From positions 81,102,905-81,166,904 of the forward strand of contig JAPFBE010000002.1 of NCBI GenBank assembly GCA_034336665.1: DNA of 64,000 bases. The letters run 5' to 3'. A program made the position numbers and the translations under genes. The DNA is from Luscinia megarhynchos (Eukaryota; Chordata; Aves; Passeriformes; Turdidae). Below, in pieces: positions 50,609-62,456 of this stretch; positions within the stretch are counted from its first letter, which is position 1; each line of letters begins with the position of its first letter. The notes under the pieces were generated by a model. It was not told the DNA's origin and searched no databases. It saw only the letters and a list, made by a program, of their open reading frames with translations.

Positions 50609-53600
50609 TGTGTATTGCCTGTGTGCGCTGTGGGTGTGTGCCGTGTGTGCCACGTGTGCGTGTGTGCGTGTGTGCCCGTGTGTGCCACGTGTGCCGTGTG
50701 TGCGTGTGTGCCCACGTGTGCCGTGTGTGCCACGTGTGCCGTGTGTGCCCACGTGTGCCTGCGTGTGCGTGTGTGCCCGCGTGTGCAGCGTGTGCCGCGT
50801 GTGCGTGTGTGCGTGTGTGCCGCGTGTGCGTGTGTGCAGCGTGTGCGCGTGTGCCACGTGTGCGTGTGTGCGTGTGTGCCGCGTGTGTGCGTGTGTGCGT
50901 GTGCCACGTGTGCCGTGTGTGCGTGTGTGCCCGTGTGTGCGTGTGTGCGGCGTGTGCCGCGTGTGCCGTGTGTGCGCGTGTGCGTGTGTGCCGTGTGTGC
51001 CCGTGTGCGTGTGTGCGTGTGTGCCGTGTGTGCCACGAGTGTGCGTGTGTGTGCGTGTGTGCCCGCGTGTGCGTGTGCCGTTGTGCGTGTGTGCGTGTGT
51101 GCGTGTGTGCGTGTGTGCGTGTGTGCCGCGTGCTGTGCCGTGTGTGCGTGTGTGCGTGTGCGTGTGTGTGCGTGCGTGTGTGCGCGTGTGCCGTGTGTGC
51201 CCGTGTGTGCGCGTGTGCGGCGTGTGCGCGTGTGTGCCCGTGTGCCGTGTGTGCCCGTGTGTGCCGTATGCGTGTGTGCCCGCGTGTGCGTGTGTGCGTG
51301 TGTGCGTGTGTGCGTGTGTGCGTGCGTGCCGCGTGTGCGTGTGTGCCCGTGTGTGCGTGTGTGCGTGTGTGCGTGTGTGCGTGTGTGCCGCGTGTGCCGT
51401 GTGTGCCGTGTGTGCGTGTGTGCCGTGTGTGCGTGTGTGCCCGCGTGTGCGTGTGTGCCGTGTGTGCCGCGTGTGCGTGTGTGCCGTGTGCGTGTGCCCG
51501 TGTGTGCGTGTGTGCATGTGTGCCACGTGTGTGCCGTGTGCGTGTGTGCCGCGTGTGCCCGGTGTGCGTGTGTGCCGTGTGCGTGTGTGCAGTGTGCGTG
51601 TGTGCCCGCGTGTGCGTGTGCGTGTGTGCCGTGTGCGTGTGTGCCGTGTGTGCCCGTGTGCGTGTGCGTGTGCCGTGTGTGCGCGTGTGCGCGTGTGCGT
51701 GTGTGCGTGTGTGCCCGTGTGCGTGTGTGCGATGTGTGCCCGTGTGCGCGTGTGTGCCAGCGTGTGCGTGTGTGCGAGTGTGCGCGTGTGTGCGTGTGTG
51801 CGTGTGTGCCACGTGTGCCATGTGTGCGATGTGTGCCGTGTGTGCCCGTGTGTGCCGTGTGCGTGTGTGCCACGTGTGTGCCGTGTGTGCCGCGTGTGCC
51901 GGGGTGTGCCGTGTGCGTGTGCCGTGTGCCGTGTGTGCCGGTGTGCAGTGTGTGCGCGTGTGCGTGTGTGCGTGTGTGCGTATGCCCGTGTGCGTGTGTG
52001 CCGTGTGTGCCCGTGTGTGCGTGTGTGCCGTGTGTGCCCGCGTGTGCGTGTGTGTGCGTTATTGTGCCGTGTGTGCGTGTGTGCCGTGTGTGCGTACGTG
52101 TGCCGATGTGCGTTATTGTGCCGTGTGTGCCGTGTGCGTGTGTGCGCGTGTGCGTATTGTGCGTGTGTGCGTGTGTGCGCGTGTGCCCGTGTGTGCCGCG
52201 TGTGCGTGTGTGCCCGTGTGTGCGTGTGTGCACGTGTGCGTTTATTGTGCGTGTCGCGTGTGCATGTGTGCCCGTGTGCCACGTGTGCGTGTGTGCCGTG
52301 TGTGCGTGTGTGCCGTGTGCCGTGTGTGCTGTGTGTGCTATGTGTGCGTGTGTGCCAGTGTGCGGTGTGTGCCCACGTGTGCCGTGTGTGCGCGTGTGCC
52401 CGTGTGCCGTGTGTGCTGTGTGCGTGTGTGCGGTGTGTGCCGCGTGTGCGCGTGTGCCCGTGTGTGTGCCCGCGTGTGCGTGTGTGCCGTGTGTGCCGTG
52501 TGTGCCACGTGTGCCGTGTGTACGTGTCGTGTGTGCCGTGTGTGCGTGTGTGCATGCGTGTGCCTGTGTGTGCCATGTGTGTGCGTGTGTGACATGTGTG
52601 CCATGTGTCCCGTGTGTCGTGTGTGCCGTGTGTCCGTGTGTGCGTGTGTTACCCGCGTGTGTTATTGCGTGTGTGCCGGTGTGCTGTTGCCATGTGTGTG
52701 TGTGTGCGTGTGTGTGCGTGTGTCGTGCGTGTGTGCGTTGTGTGTGCGCGTGTGCCCGTGTGTGCCACGTGTGCATTGTCCATTGCTGTGTCGTCGTCGT
52801 GTGTGCGTGTGTGTGCCGTGTGTGCGTGTGTGCGTGTGTGTGTCCCGTGTGTGCAGTGTGTGCGACGTGTGTGCCGTGTGCGTGTGTGCGCGTGTGTGCC
52901 ACGTGTGCGTGTGTGCCACGTGTGCCCGTGTGTGCGTGTGTGCATTGTTCGTGTGTGCCGTGTGTATTGTTGCCACGTGTGCCCGTGTTGCGTGTGTGCC
53001 GTGTGTGCCCGTGTGCGTGTGTGCCCGTGTGCCGTGTGTGCCGCGTGTGCGTGTGTGCCCGTGTGTGCGTGTGTGCCCGTGTGCCCACGTGTGCCGTGTG
53101 TGCCACGTGTGCCGTGTGTGCCGTGTGTGCCGCGTGTGCCGTGTGTGCCGTGTGTGCCACGTGTGCCGTGTGTGCCGTGTGCGCCGTGTGTGCCCGCGTG
53201 TGCGGGTGTGCCGCGTGTGCGGCGTTGTGCGTGTGCGGCGTGTGCCGTGTGTGCGGCATGTGCGGCGTGTGCCGTGTGTGCCGTGTGTTGCGTTGTGTGC
53301 GGTGCGCGCGGCGTGTGCGTGTGTGCCGTGTGCGTGTGTGCCATGTGTGCCCGCGTGTGCGTGTGCGGCGTGTGCCGTGTGTGCCACGTGTGCCGTGTGT
53401 GCGGCGTGCGCGTGTGTGCGGTGTGTGCCCGTGTGTGCGTGTGTGCGCGTGTGCCGTGTGCGCGCGTGTGCCGTGTGTGCGTGTGTGCGCGTGTGCGGCG
53501 TGTGCGGCTGATGTGCGCGTGTGCGGCGTGTGCGACGTGCGCGTGTGCGTGTGTGCCGCCCGGTGTGCGTGTGTGCGGGTGTGCGTGTGTGCCGCGTGTG

Positions 53601-56515
53601 CCCGTTATGTGACGTGTGTGCCGTGTGTGCCCGTGTGCCGTTGTGTGCCGTGTGTTGCCCCACGTGTGCGGCGTGTGCGGCGTGTTATTGCGCGTGTGCG
53701 GCGTGTGCGTGTGTGCGTGTGTGCCGCCGTGTGCGTGTGTCGGTGTGCGTGTGTGCGTGTGTGCCCGCGTGTGCGTGTGTGCCGTGTGTGCGTGTGTGCC
53801 CGCGTGTGCGTGTGTGCGGTGTGCCGTGTGTCACGTGTGTGGGCGTGTGCGGCGTGTGCGTGTGTGCGTGTGTGCGTGTGTGCGTGTGTGCGTTATCGTG
53901 TGTGCCCCGTGTGCCCGTGTGCCCGTGTGTGCGAGTGTGCGCGTGTGCCGTGTGTGCGTGTGTGCCCGCGTGTGTGCGGCGTGTGCGGCGTGTGCGTGTG
54001 CGCGTGTGCGTGTGTGCCCGTGTGTGCGTTGTGCGTGTGTGCGGTGTGCTCGTGTGTGCGGCGTGTGCGCGTGTGCCCGCGATGTGCCGTGTGTGCGCGT
54101 GTGCGTGTGTGCGCGTGTGCGGCGTGTGCGTGTGTGCGTGTGTGCCCGTGTGCGTGTGTGCGTGTGCGTGTGTGCGCGTGTGCGGCGTGTGCGCGGCGTG
54201 TGTCGTGTGTGCGTGTGCCCGTTATTGTGCCGTGTGTGTGTTGCCGTGTGTGCTGTGTGTGCCGTGTGTCCCGCGTGTGTGCGTGTGTGCGTGTGTCGCG
54301 TGTGTGCGTGTGTGCCGTGTGTGCGCGGTGTGCCGTGTGTGCCGCGTGTGCCGTGTGTTGCGTGTGTGCCGTGTGTTTGCCGTGTGTGCGGCGTGTGTGC
54401 GGCGTGGTGTGCGCGTGTGCCCGTGTGCGTGTGTGCGTGTGTGCGCGCGTGTGCGCGCGTCGTGTGCCGTGTGTGCCCATTGTGTGTGCGCGTTATTGTG
54501 CGTGTGTGCGGCGTGTGTGCGCGTTGTGCGTGTGCCGTGTGTGCGTGTGTGCAGCGTGTGTGCCGTGTGTTGCCGTGTGTGCCGTGTGTGCGCGCGTGTT
54601 GCGTGTGTGCCGCGTGTGCGTGTGTGCCGTGTGCCCGCAGTGTGCGTGTGTGCGCGTGTTATTGCCCGTGTGTGCGAGCGGTGTGCCCGCGTGCTGTGCG
54701 TGTGCGTCTGTGCGTGTGTGCTGCGTGTGTTGTGCGTCGTGTGCCCGCGTGCCGTTATTGTGCGGTATTGTGCGCGTTATTGCGTGTGTGCCGTGTGTTG
54801 TGCGTGTGCGCGTGTGCGTGTGTGCGCGTTATTGCCGTATTGCGTATGTGCCCGCGTGTGCGGCGTGTGTGCGTGTGTGCCCGTGTGTGCCGTGTATTGC
54901 CGCGTGTGCGTGTGTTATGTGTGCGTGTGTGCCGTGGCGTTATTGCGCGTGTGCGTTGTGTGCGGCGTGTGTGCCGTGTGTGCCCGCGTGTGCGAGTGTG
55001 CCCGTGTGTGCGTGTGTGCCGTGTGCGTGTGTGCCACTGTGTGCGTGTGTGCGTGTGTGCCGTGTTGCCGTGTGTGCGGTATTGTTGCCCGCGTGTTTGC
55101 GTGTATTGTGCGTGCGTGTGTGCGTGTGTGCTGCGATGTGCGTGTGTTGCGTGTGTGCCGTGTGTGCGTGTGTGCATGTGCGTGTGTGCGTGTGTGCGAT
55201 GTATTGCCGTGTGCGTGTGTGCGGTGTATGCCGTGTGTGCCGTGTGTGCAGCGTGTGCGTGTGTGCCGTGTGTGCGTGCGTGCGTGTGTGCGATTATTGC
55301 GGTGTGCCCGCGTGTGTGCGGTGTGCGTATGTGCGGTGTGTTGCTGCGTGTGTGCCGTTATTGTGCCGTGTGTGCCCGCGTGTGCCGTGTGTGTGCCCGC
55401 GTGTGCGTGTGTGCCGTGTGTGCCGTGCGTGTGTGCGTGTGCGTGTGTGCCGTGTGCCACGTGTGCGGTATGTGCGTATGTGCCACGTGTGCGGCGTGTG
55501 CGTATTATTGCGAGTGTGCCGTGTGCTGTGCGCGTGTGCCGTATTGCGTGTGTGCCGTGTGCGTGTGTGCGCGTACGTGTGCGTGTGTGCAGTATTGCGT
55601 GTATTGCCGCGTGTGCTGCGTGTGTGCGCGTGTGTGCCGCGTGCGCGTACCGTGTGTGTGCCCGTGTGCGTGTGTGCCGTGTGCCGCGTGTGTGCGTGTG
55701 TGCACATGTGCCGTGTGTGCGCGTGTGCGTTATTGCGCCGCGTGTGCCGTGTGTGCCGGTGTGCGTGTGTGCGTGCGTGTGCGTGTGTGCGTGTGTGCCG
55801 TGTGTGCGTATGTGCCACGTGTGTGCGGTATTGCCACGTGTGTGCCGCGTGTGCGTGTGTGCGTGTGTATCCCGTGTGTGCGTGTGTGCGTATGTTGCCA
55901 CGTGTGCGTGTATTATTGCCCGTGTGCGTGTGTGCCGTGTATGTGCCGCGTGTGCCGTGTGTGCATGTATGTGCGTGTGCATTGCCGCGTGTGCCGTAGT
56001 GTTGCCCGTGTGCTGTGTGTGCGTGTGTGCCCGATGTGCGCGTGTGCGTGTGTGTGCGTGTGTGCGTTATTGTGCGGTGTGTGCCCCGAGTGTGCGTGTA
56101 GCGTGCGTGTGTGCGTGTGTGCGCGTGTGCGTTAGTGTGCGATTGTGCGTGTGTACGCGTGTGCGTGTATTGCCGCGTTGTGCGTTATTGCTGCGTGTGC
56201 CGCGTGTGCGTGTGTGCGTGTGTGCGTGTGTGCCATGTGATTGCGCGTGTGCGTGTGTGCCCGCATTATTGTGCGAGTGTGCCGTGCGCGTGTGCGATGT
56301 GTGCGTGTGTGCGTGTATTGCTGCGTTATTGTGCGGTGTGTGCCGTTATTGTGCGTGTAGTGCCGTGTGTGCCCGCGTGTACGTGTGTGCCCGTGTGCGT
56401 GTGCCATGTATTGCCGTGTGTGCGTGTATTGCCCATTATTGCCGTGTATTGCGTGCGTAGTTAGCGTGTGTGCCGTGTGTGCCGTGTGTGCGTTATTGTG
56501 CCCGTGTGTTCCGTG
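50609..56515. repeat. 5.9-kb GTGTGTGC-unit satellite array (VNTR)
   Basis: Almost uninterrupted tandem units of 8-10 bases: GCGTGTGT (8), GCCGTGTGT and GCCACGTGT (9), GCCCGTGTGT and GCCCACGTGT (10). About 600-650 units fit. Edges are sharp: unique sequence ends near 50,608 and resumes with CCGTGGCCATTCC near 56,510. The array is rich in CpG, in CACGTG palindromes, and in perfectly alternating purine-pyrimidine runs. From about 52,050 rightward, TTATTG or ATTG variants appear and become common. All six frames are open for hundreds of codons (up to 1,811) because the plus strand has almost no A outside CAC and the minus strand almost no T; this is composition, not coding. Confidence 0.97.
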
Positions 56516-59500
56516 GCCATTCCTGTCTCCCTGCAGCCCAGCTCTGCAGGCCTCGGCCCAGCTGCCAGGTTACCGTGCTCTTCCCAGGGCCCACCAGAGC
56601 TGGTCCTGACTCTGGAAAATGAGTTTCTGGTCTCTGTTTTTCCAGATGCCCTGTCCCACAGCGCAGCACCCAGCCCGGAGGTGCTGTGTGTCCCAGGGCT
56701 GCTCAGGCTGGGACACCCACCAGCAGCACCTCTCCTGCTGCCCCTGCCCAGCTCCATCGGGGCCCAGCAGATGCAGAAGCTGCAGTTCAGCAGCGGCTGG
56801 GTGCTGTAGGCTCTCGCTCCTCCTCCTGCTCCCTGCTGAGACTTGGGTGTCTGTTTCTCACCTCTGGTCATCAAGGCTCATGGTGGGGCAGGAGGGATGG
56901 TCACCCCAGGCAGGAGAATTCTGGGGCATCGGGTCCTGCAGCTCTCCCTGACTCCTGGGCTGAAGCCTTCAGCTTGGATGGTCCAGGGGTTATTCTGAGA
57001 TGTGCCTGGGCCCCTGTGCTGGACCTGACAGCCCTGTGCAGGAATGGAAACTCCCTGGTTCAGCAGCGGTGGGCGGGAAGGCTGAGCAGCACACCAGCAT
57101 CCCTCTCAGCAGCTGTGCTTCAGTAGCAAAGGAAATTACAAAGAAATGCTTGCAAAATAAAAATGATTTTGATGTGAGTAGGAATGTTTATAATAATCTG
57201 GATTTTTTTCATGTAAATAAGGCTCAGAAAATGTGTTTTGTCAAAGTGACACACAGCGAGCTCTAGTAGGTGTACCCATCTCAGGATAAAAGGAGCAGAA
57301 GCCACTCACTTGATGAACCTGAAAGCTTTCTTAGAATTACAAAAGGAATAAATGATCTTCATCATATTAACTCCTGGGTGGTCGCCTGAGTCTCTGTGAG
57401 CAGTATTCATCACATCCCAGACTGTGTAGTTTTAAACTCTCACAAAAGACAACTTCAGATGATCTCATGGTCTCCTTCTCAGCAGTGTAAGTTACTGCTA
57501 ATACCCAAAATGCTGGGATTTAGCTCCAACATGAGCATGCCCATTCCAGCAGCCCTCAGTGTGGGAAGGCAAGTGCTGCTCTCTGGTGAAGGAGGCTCTG
57601 GTGCAGCTGCCAGGGCCCCTGCCACAGCCTGGGCACCCACTGGGTCTCCCAGAGGCTCTGGTGGCTGCCAGGGGGAGCAGAGGGGCTGCAGGAGCTGCAC
57701 ACTCACAGCTGCCCCTGCCTTCCCCGTGGTTCTTGCAGCTCAGCAGCTCAGCACAGCATCAGCTGCAATCCCAACATCAGCTGCTGGAGCTGCTGTACCA
57801 TCATGTTTATAAAGCATGGGAAACAATGCCTGGATTGTACCTTTCCCTTCCAGCAGTGTGTTTTAAAGGCAATTTCTCTGACTGTCTTGATCTCAGGTGA
57901 GAGGTGCCACTAAATTTTTGCCATACTGACATCGATTCAGCAGCTGTTGCCAGTCCTCTTGATAGAGAAATTAAAGTTCTTCACCAAAGGACTTATTCAA
58001 ATGCAAAATGAATTAGGCTTTTTTTATCCTACTGCACATGTACTTCAGGAATTTAGGAATATTAAGAACCCCCAGAGACTACCTTCTTTCCAGTTACCAT
58101 GGTTTATCTCGACAAGCAGCAACCCCCTCACTTGCAGGCAATGACAGAGTTTTGGGTTTTGATGAGGGCAGGTCCTGTGAACAATCCTGTGTTGTTTCTG
58201 GAAGAGGTGCTGGAGTCTGTGCACCTCAGTGTGGTGGGTGAAGTGTTGTGAAGGGCAGTGGAAACCAAATAAATCCCCCATCTCCCTTTCCCATCCCCTT
58301 TCCTGCAACTGAGCTGGTAGGAGATGGCAAACACTGTAATATTCAATTTATTCACCCAGGATCCTGGCTATGTATGGAGAGATTATCAAGTGAAAATGCA
58401 CCAAGAGCTGCTGTGCCCAGCACTGACAATCTAAACTTGGTCTGACACAATGTACAGGTTGTTTCCCTACAAACCTTTCCATGGCTTCTGTCTCCAGCTC
58501 ACCCTGGTTACTGCAGCAAGCCCCCAAAATCATAATCCTGCAGCAACTGTTAAGAGATCTCACCAGCATGTTGTTTTCATTAAGTAACTACACAACATGA
58601 GGATGAGATAAACTCTAGTATGAAGACCCTTCATATGTATTGTTTATAAACAGAAAGTTCACCTTCCTCTTTCCTTTTGGGAAAATAAATGATGAAGCCA
58701 AGTGCTTTTTCATTGCCTAACCTAGTTTCTTTTTCAGGAATAGGAAAAACTGTAAACATTTTTAGCCCTGGTTCATATTTTACACAGGAGTAGAGTGTGT
58801 GCAGGACAGGATCCAGCAGTGAGTGACCTCTGCTTCACACAGGAGTGGCTCATGGATGAATCAGCCTGGTTTAGGTCATAAATGCTCTCACAAAATACAG
58901 CTTTGCTCCACGGGATGGAGCAGCCTAGCTCTGCTGGCTGCTGCAAGTTTGCAGGATCAGGCTCTGCCTGCAGGCTGTGATCCCCAGTATTAGGGCTGTG
59001 ATCACAAAGGGTGGTCCCCAGCCCTGGTGCTGATGCTGTGCCTCATGCCCTGGCAATCAGGGACCTCACCATAGAAAACACAGCTTGGCTTCCAGCTGCA
59101 CCAGTTTTCTGACTGTGAAACCACACAAAGAGATGTGCAGGGCAGCCCAGTCCTCCTGGGACAGAAACAGCAGACTGTAAATCTTACCCTGCAGTGTAAA
59201 CTACAGCTTTTGCCATGCTGCTTTCTGCTCTCCATTTGCAGCAAGTGCTTTCTGCCTTGTTGAGCTTCCAACACAGTTTCTCTGAAAGAGCAGCAAGGCC
59301 TGTGCTGATTTCAGACACAGCTGATTCCCTGCCTGGGGTTCAGTGCAAGGACCAGCCCCACACAGCCCTGGCTGTACCTGCTGCCCCTGCTGCCTGGGGG
59401 CTCTGTGGGGCACTGGGGCTCCTGTCCTTCATTTTCCAGGGGAGAGGAGCTCAGTGTCCTGGCCAGCACCACTCCATGCAGGCAGCACCCACATGCTGCA

Positions 59501-61671
59501 CACAGCTTGGAATGAATAAAAATAATGTGTCCAGGTCCCATTTGCAGGTTTCCCGAATATGCTTGGATACTTACTCTCAGCAACATTTGGATTTGTATGT
59601 ATGGCAGGCTGAATCAAAGGTTTAATGTCTGCACAGCTCCTGTGTTCCTCTGAGATTATGGTTTTGGCAAGAAACAGCTTCTTGAGGCCCTGGGGTGTCT
59701 GTAGGCACAAGGGTCACTGCAGGCACCAACCCTGCCAAGGGGTGGCTCTGCTGCCCTCCTGCTTCAGCCACACAAGCACAGAATTGAAGGAAACCTGGAG
59801 GATTTTGCAGGAGTTGCTTTCCCACTGCTTGGAAGCGAGGGGGTTTGTTGTAAAAGCAGCAGGGTTAGGAATCTCCCTGCTCCCTGGGTTGCTGTCCCCA
59901 TCCCTGCAGAGGGTGCCCTTCTGGAGCAGCTGCAGAGCACACAGCTGCTGCTGGGACAGGGAGCAGTGAACACAGAGCTGGCACTGACTGGGGGCAAGGG
60001 CAGTGGGCAAGGCTGCTCACACAGGATGCAGAGGGGCAGCTCCTCTGACCAGCCAGCAGAAACATGGCTTCACTGCCATCCCGGGGGAAGGGCACCTCCA
60101 GCAGATCCCTGTGCCTGTTACACACAGCACCACCCACACGTGGAGGGACCATTCTTTCCTGTTGGCTTCAGAGGGGCCACAGGCATTCCCACCACCCTGC
60201 AGGCTGAAGCCTGCTCCTGCAGACAGGTGAAGGGGACACTCCCACCCTGCCTTCTCCATCTACAGTACCAAGTCCAAAGGTTAGATGCTTTACAGCTCAG
60301 CACCATGGCCTCTTCCATGGTTTGATGCTGAGGAACACTGTCCAGGGGTCTTTGGGCTCAAAAATGCTCCATTAGGATGGATGGTGCTGAAATTGGAGCC
60401 TGACATCTTCCTAGTCCATGACCTATCACACCAGACACTTGCTGTCATGAGACAGATAGGGATGCTGTCCTATAAGCAAGGCAAAAAGAAAGATTTTGGG
60501 TGTTCTGGACAGAAAATATGTTGCTGCCCTACCAGAAGAGCAAGAATTCATTATTGAATACAGAAAATGAAGTTCCAGTTTGAACTGCCAACAGTGCTCA
60601 TTTGCAGGCACCAAGGCTTTAGTACTGGGCATTTCTCCACTGAGGTTACACAAAGCAGATGGAGCTGCCAGGCAGTTATGGACAGAGAAATGAACTTCAG
60701 CATCATGATCAACCTCTGGAGGAATTCTGCAAATGCACTGAACAGCAGCTGAGAGCATAAGCCCCCAGGGCATGTGTTTGCTATGCCCTGTAGAGCCCAG
60801 CACATCATTTACCACCACTATCAACAGCAGAAGCGTTTCTTGAGAGCTTTTCCTCTTCTCTCAGATAATTCTGCATCTTCTGAGAATTCTGAGAAACAAC
60901 ACACCCTTCTCTCAGTGCTCCCTTCCTCAGCTACAGAACAGCCAGACCCCTGCACAGCATCCTCAGGCTCTCCTCAGAGAGGCAGCTGAAGGTGGGTGTC
61001 AAATACTTTCAACAGTAGCTCTTAAGTAACTACAAAAATACCTGGTTTTTCATCAACAACAAGCAACATTTTCATTTTTTGGAAGATAGATTTTATTCCT
61101 TGCTGTAACATGCCACTGAAATGGCATTAGAGAGTCTGATATCTAAGCCTTAGCACATGCCACATGATAGAAAAAAACATAATTAAAGAGGATCTTGTGA
61201 CAAAAAACCCAAAACCCAACAGTATCAGAGTCAATTCTGCAGGACTTGCAACTAAAAGAAAAATGTATCATTAGAGTGTAAGAGACATTTCTTGAATCAA
61301 GAGAAGGTCATCTGGCTCATCTCTTGTGGACGTTGTATTTCATCATGAAGGATTCTAAACCGATTCTTTAATTTGTTCTAGGAACCTTGTTAGGCAGAGT
61401 GTGATGTAGCTTCTGCTCCATATGTGACATGGAGTCTGTTTCAAATTCAGCTTACATATCCTCAAAAATATCTGTGATTTTGTTTAAGGTTTTAACTACA
61501 TCTTGAAGTTCCTTGTTTGAATAATAAATGCTTTAATTGAAACATTTCAATTAAAAGATCTCTTACATGAGCTTAAGTCAAACCTGGCAGCCCTGCAGAC
61601 TGAATTCCACTCTTTAGCCAGGGAATAGGAGCAGGAGCAAGGCAATCAGCACCTTGAATTTCCCTGCCAAT
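56516..61671. other. Intergenic DNA right of the array
   Basis: GC-moderate, turning AT-rich after about 58,500. No gene recognised. 14-3-3 zeta (YWHAZ), the next gene in human order, is not seen. Confidence 0.5.
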
Positions 61672-62456
61672 GTCTCAGGTGTGACCTTTGAGGACAGCTT
61701 TAAAGGGCAGAGTTTAGGCTTCCTCATAGTCTTGGGCTGCAGTACAGGATGTGGCCAGAAATGTGTATTCCATCACCATCTGTTGAAGCTGGGTGGGGCA
61801 GTGATTCCTTATCAATGTGGCACATATTATCTGCTAATGGGCCATCTTTAAAACCAGCTGGGGCAATCATCTTTATCTCTTTCCACAACCCATCCTCCCT
61901 CCAGGAAGATATCATCTGCTGTTGGCCATTGAGTCCCACTGTGTGACTGATAAAATTACATCATCCCACTGGGAGATGCTCCAGCCAGGGGGAGGAGCCA
62001 AGCCTTTCCTATCTAGATAAAAACTGAGATTTTGGGCAGCAAGATACCTTCTTTCCACTGGATCCCAGAGGAAAACTGGACCTTTCCACATCATCCCTGG
62101 ACCTTCAGAGGAAAACTGCACCTTCTACAGGAGCACTGCTTCAGCTGAACCACATCTGCCACTGCAGGAGGATGCAGCCACCATTGAATGGGACTGCTAC
62201 CAACACCTTGACTGACTGACAGGGTGTCAGGTTTGATTCTGACTCTGTCAGGGTTGGGATTGCTCTTTGTAATACTGTATTTCTATTTTAATTTTCTTAG
62301 TAAAGAACTGTTATTCCTAATTCCCATATCTTTCTGCCTGAGAGCCCCTTAATTTCAAAATTACAATAATAATTTGGGGGAAGGGGTTTACATTCTCCAT
62401 TTCAAAGAGAAGCTTCTGCCTTTATTGGCAGACACCTGTCCTTCAAACCAGGACTC
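61672..62456 (+). mobile_element. Solo LTR of a passerine-type endogenous retrovirus
   Basis: A TATA-like TAGATAAAAA lies at about 62,014-62,023. GTCAGGGTTGGGATTGCTCT, CTTAGTAAAGAACTGTTATT, AATTCCCATATCTTT, GAGAGCCCCTTAATTTC and ACACCTGTCCTTCAAACCAG follow in the order I recognise from U3/R/U5 of songbird ERV LTRs (probably ERVL class). AGTAAA at 62,299-62,304 serves as the poly(A) signal. No internal retroviral region follows, so it is a solo LTR. The 5' edge (TGTCTCAGG) and the 3' edge are approximate, and no clean target-site duplication was found. Confidence 0.7.

Noticed and set aside
50564..55999. Reading frame of 1,811 codons (Cys/Val-rich) and His/Thr-rich frames on the other strand
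   Set aside because: All six frames are open across the array because the units lack the bases needed for stop codons. The periodic three-residue pattern mirrors the 9-bp unit. No splice, start or codon-use evidence supports coding.
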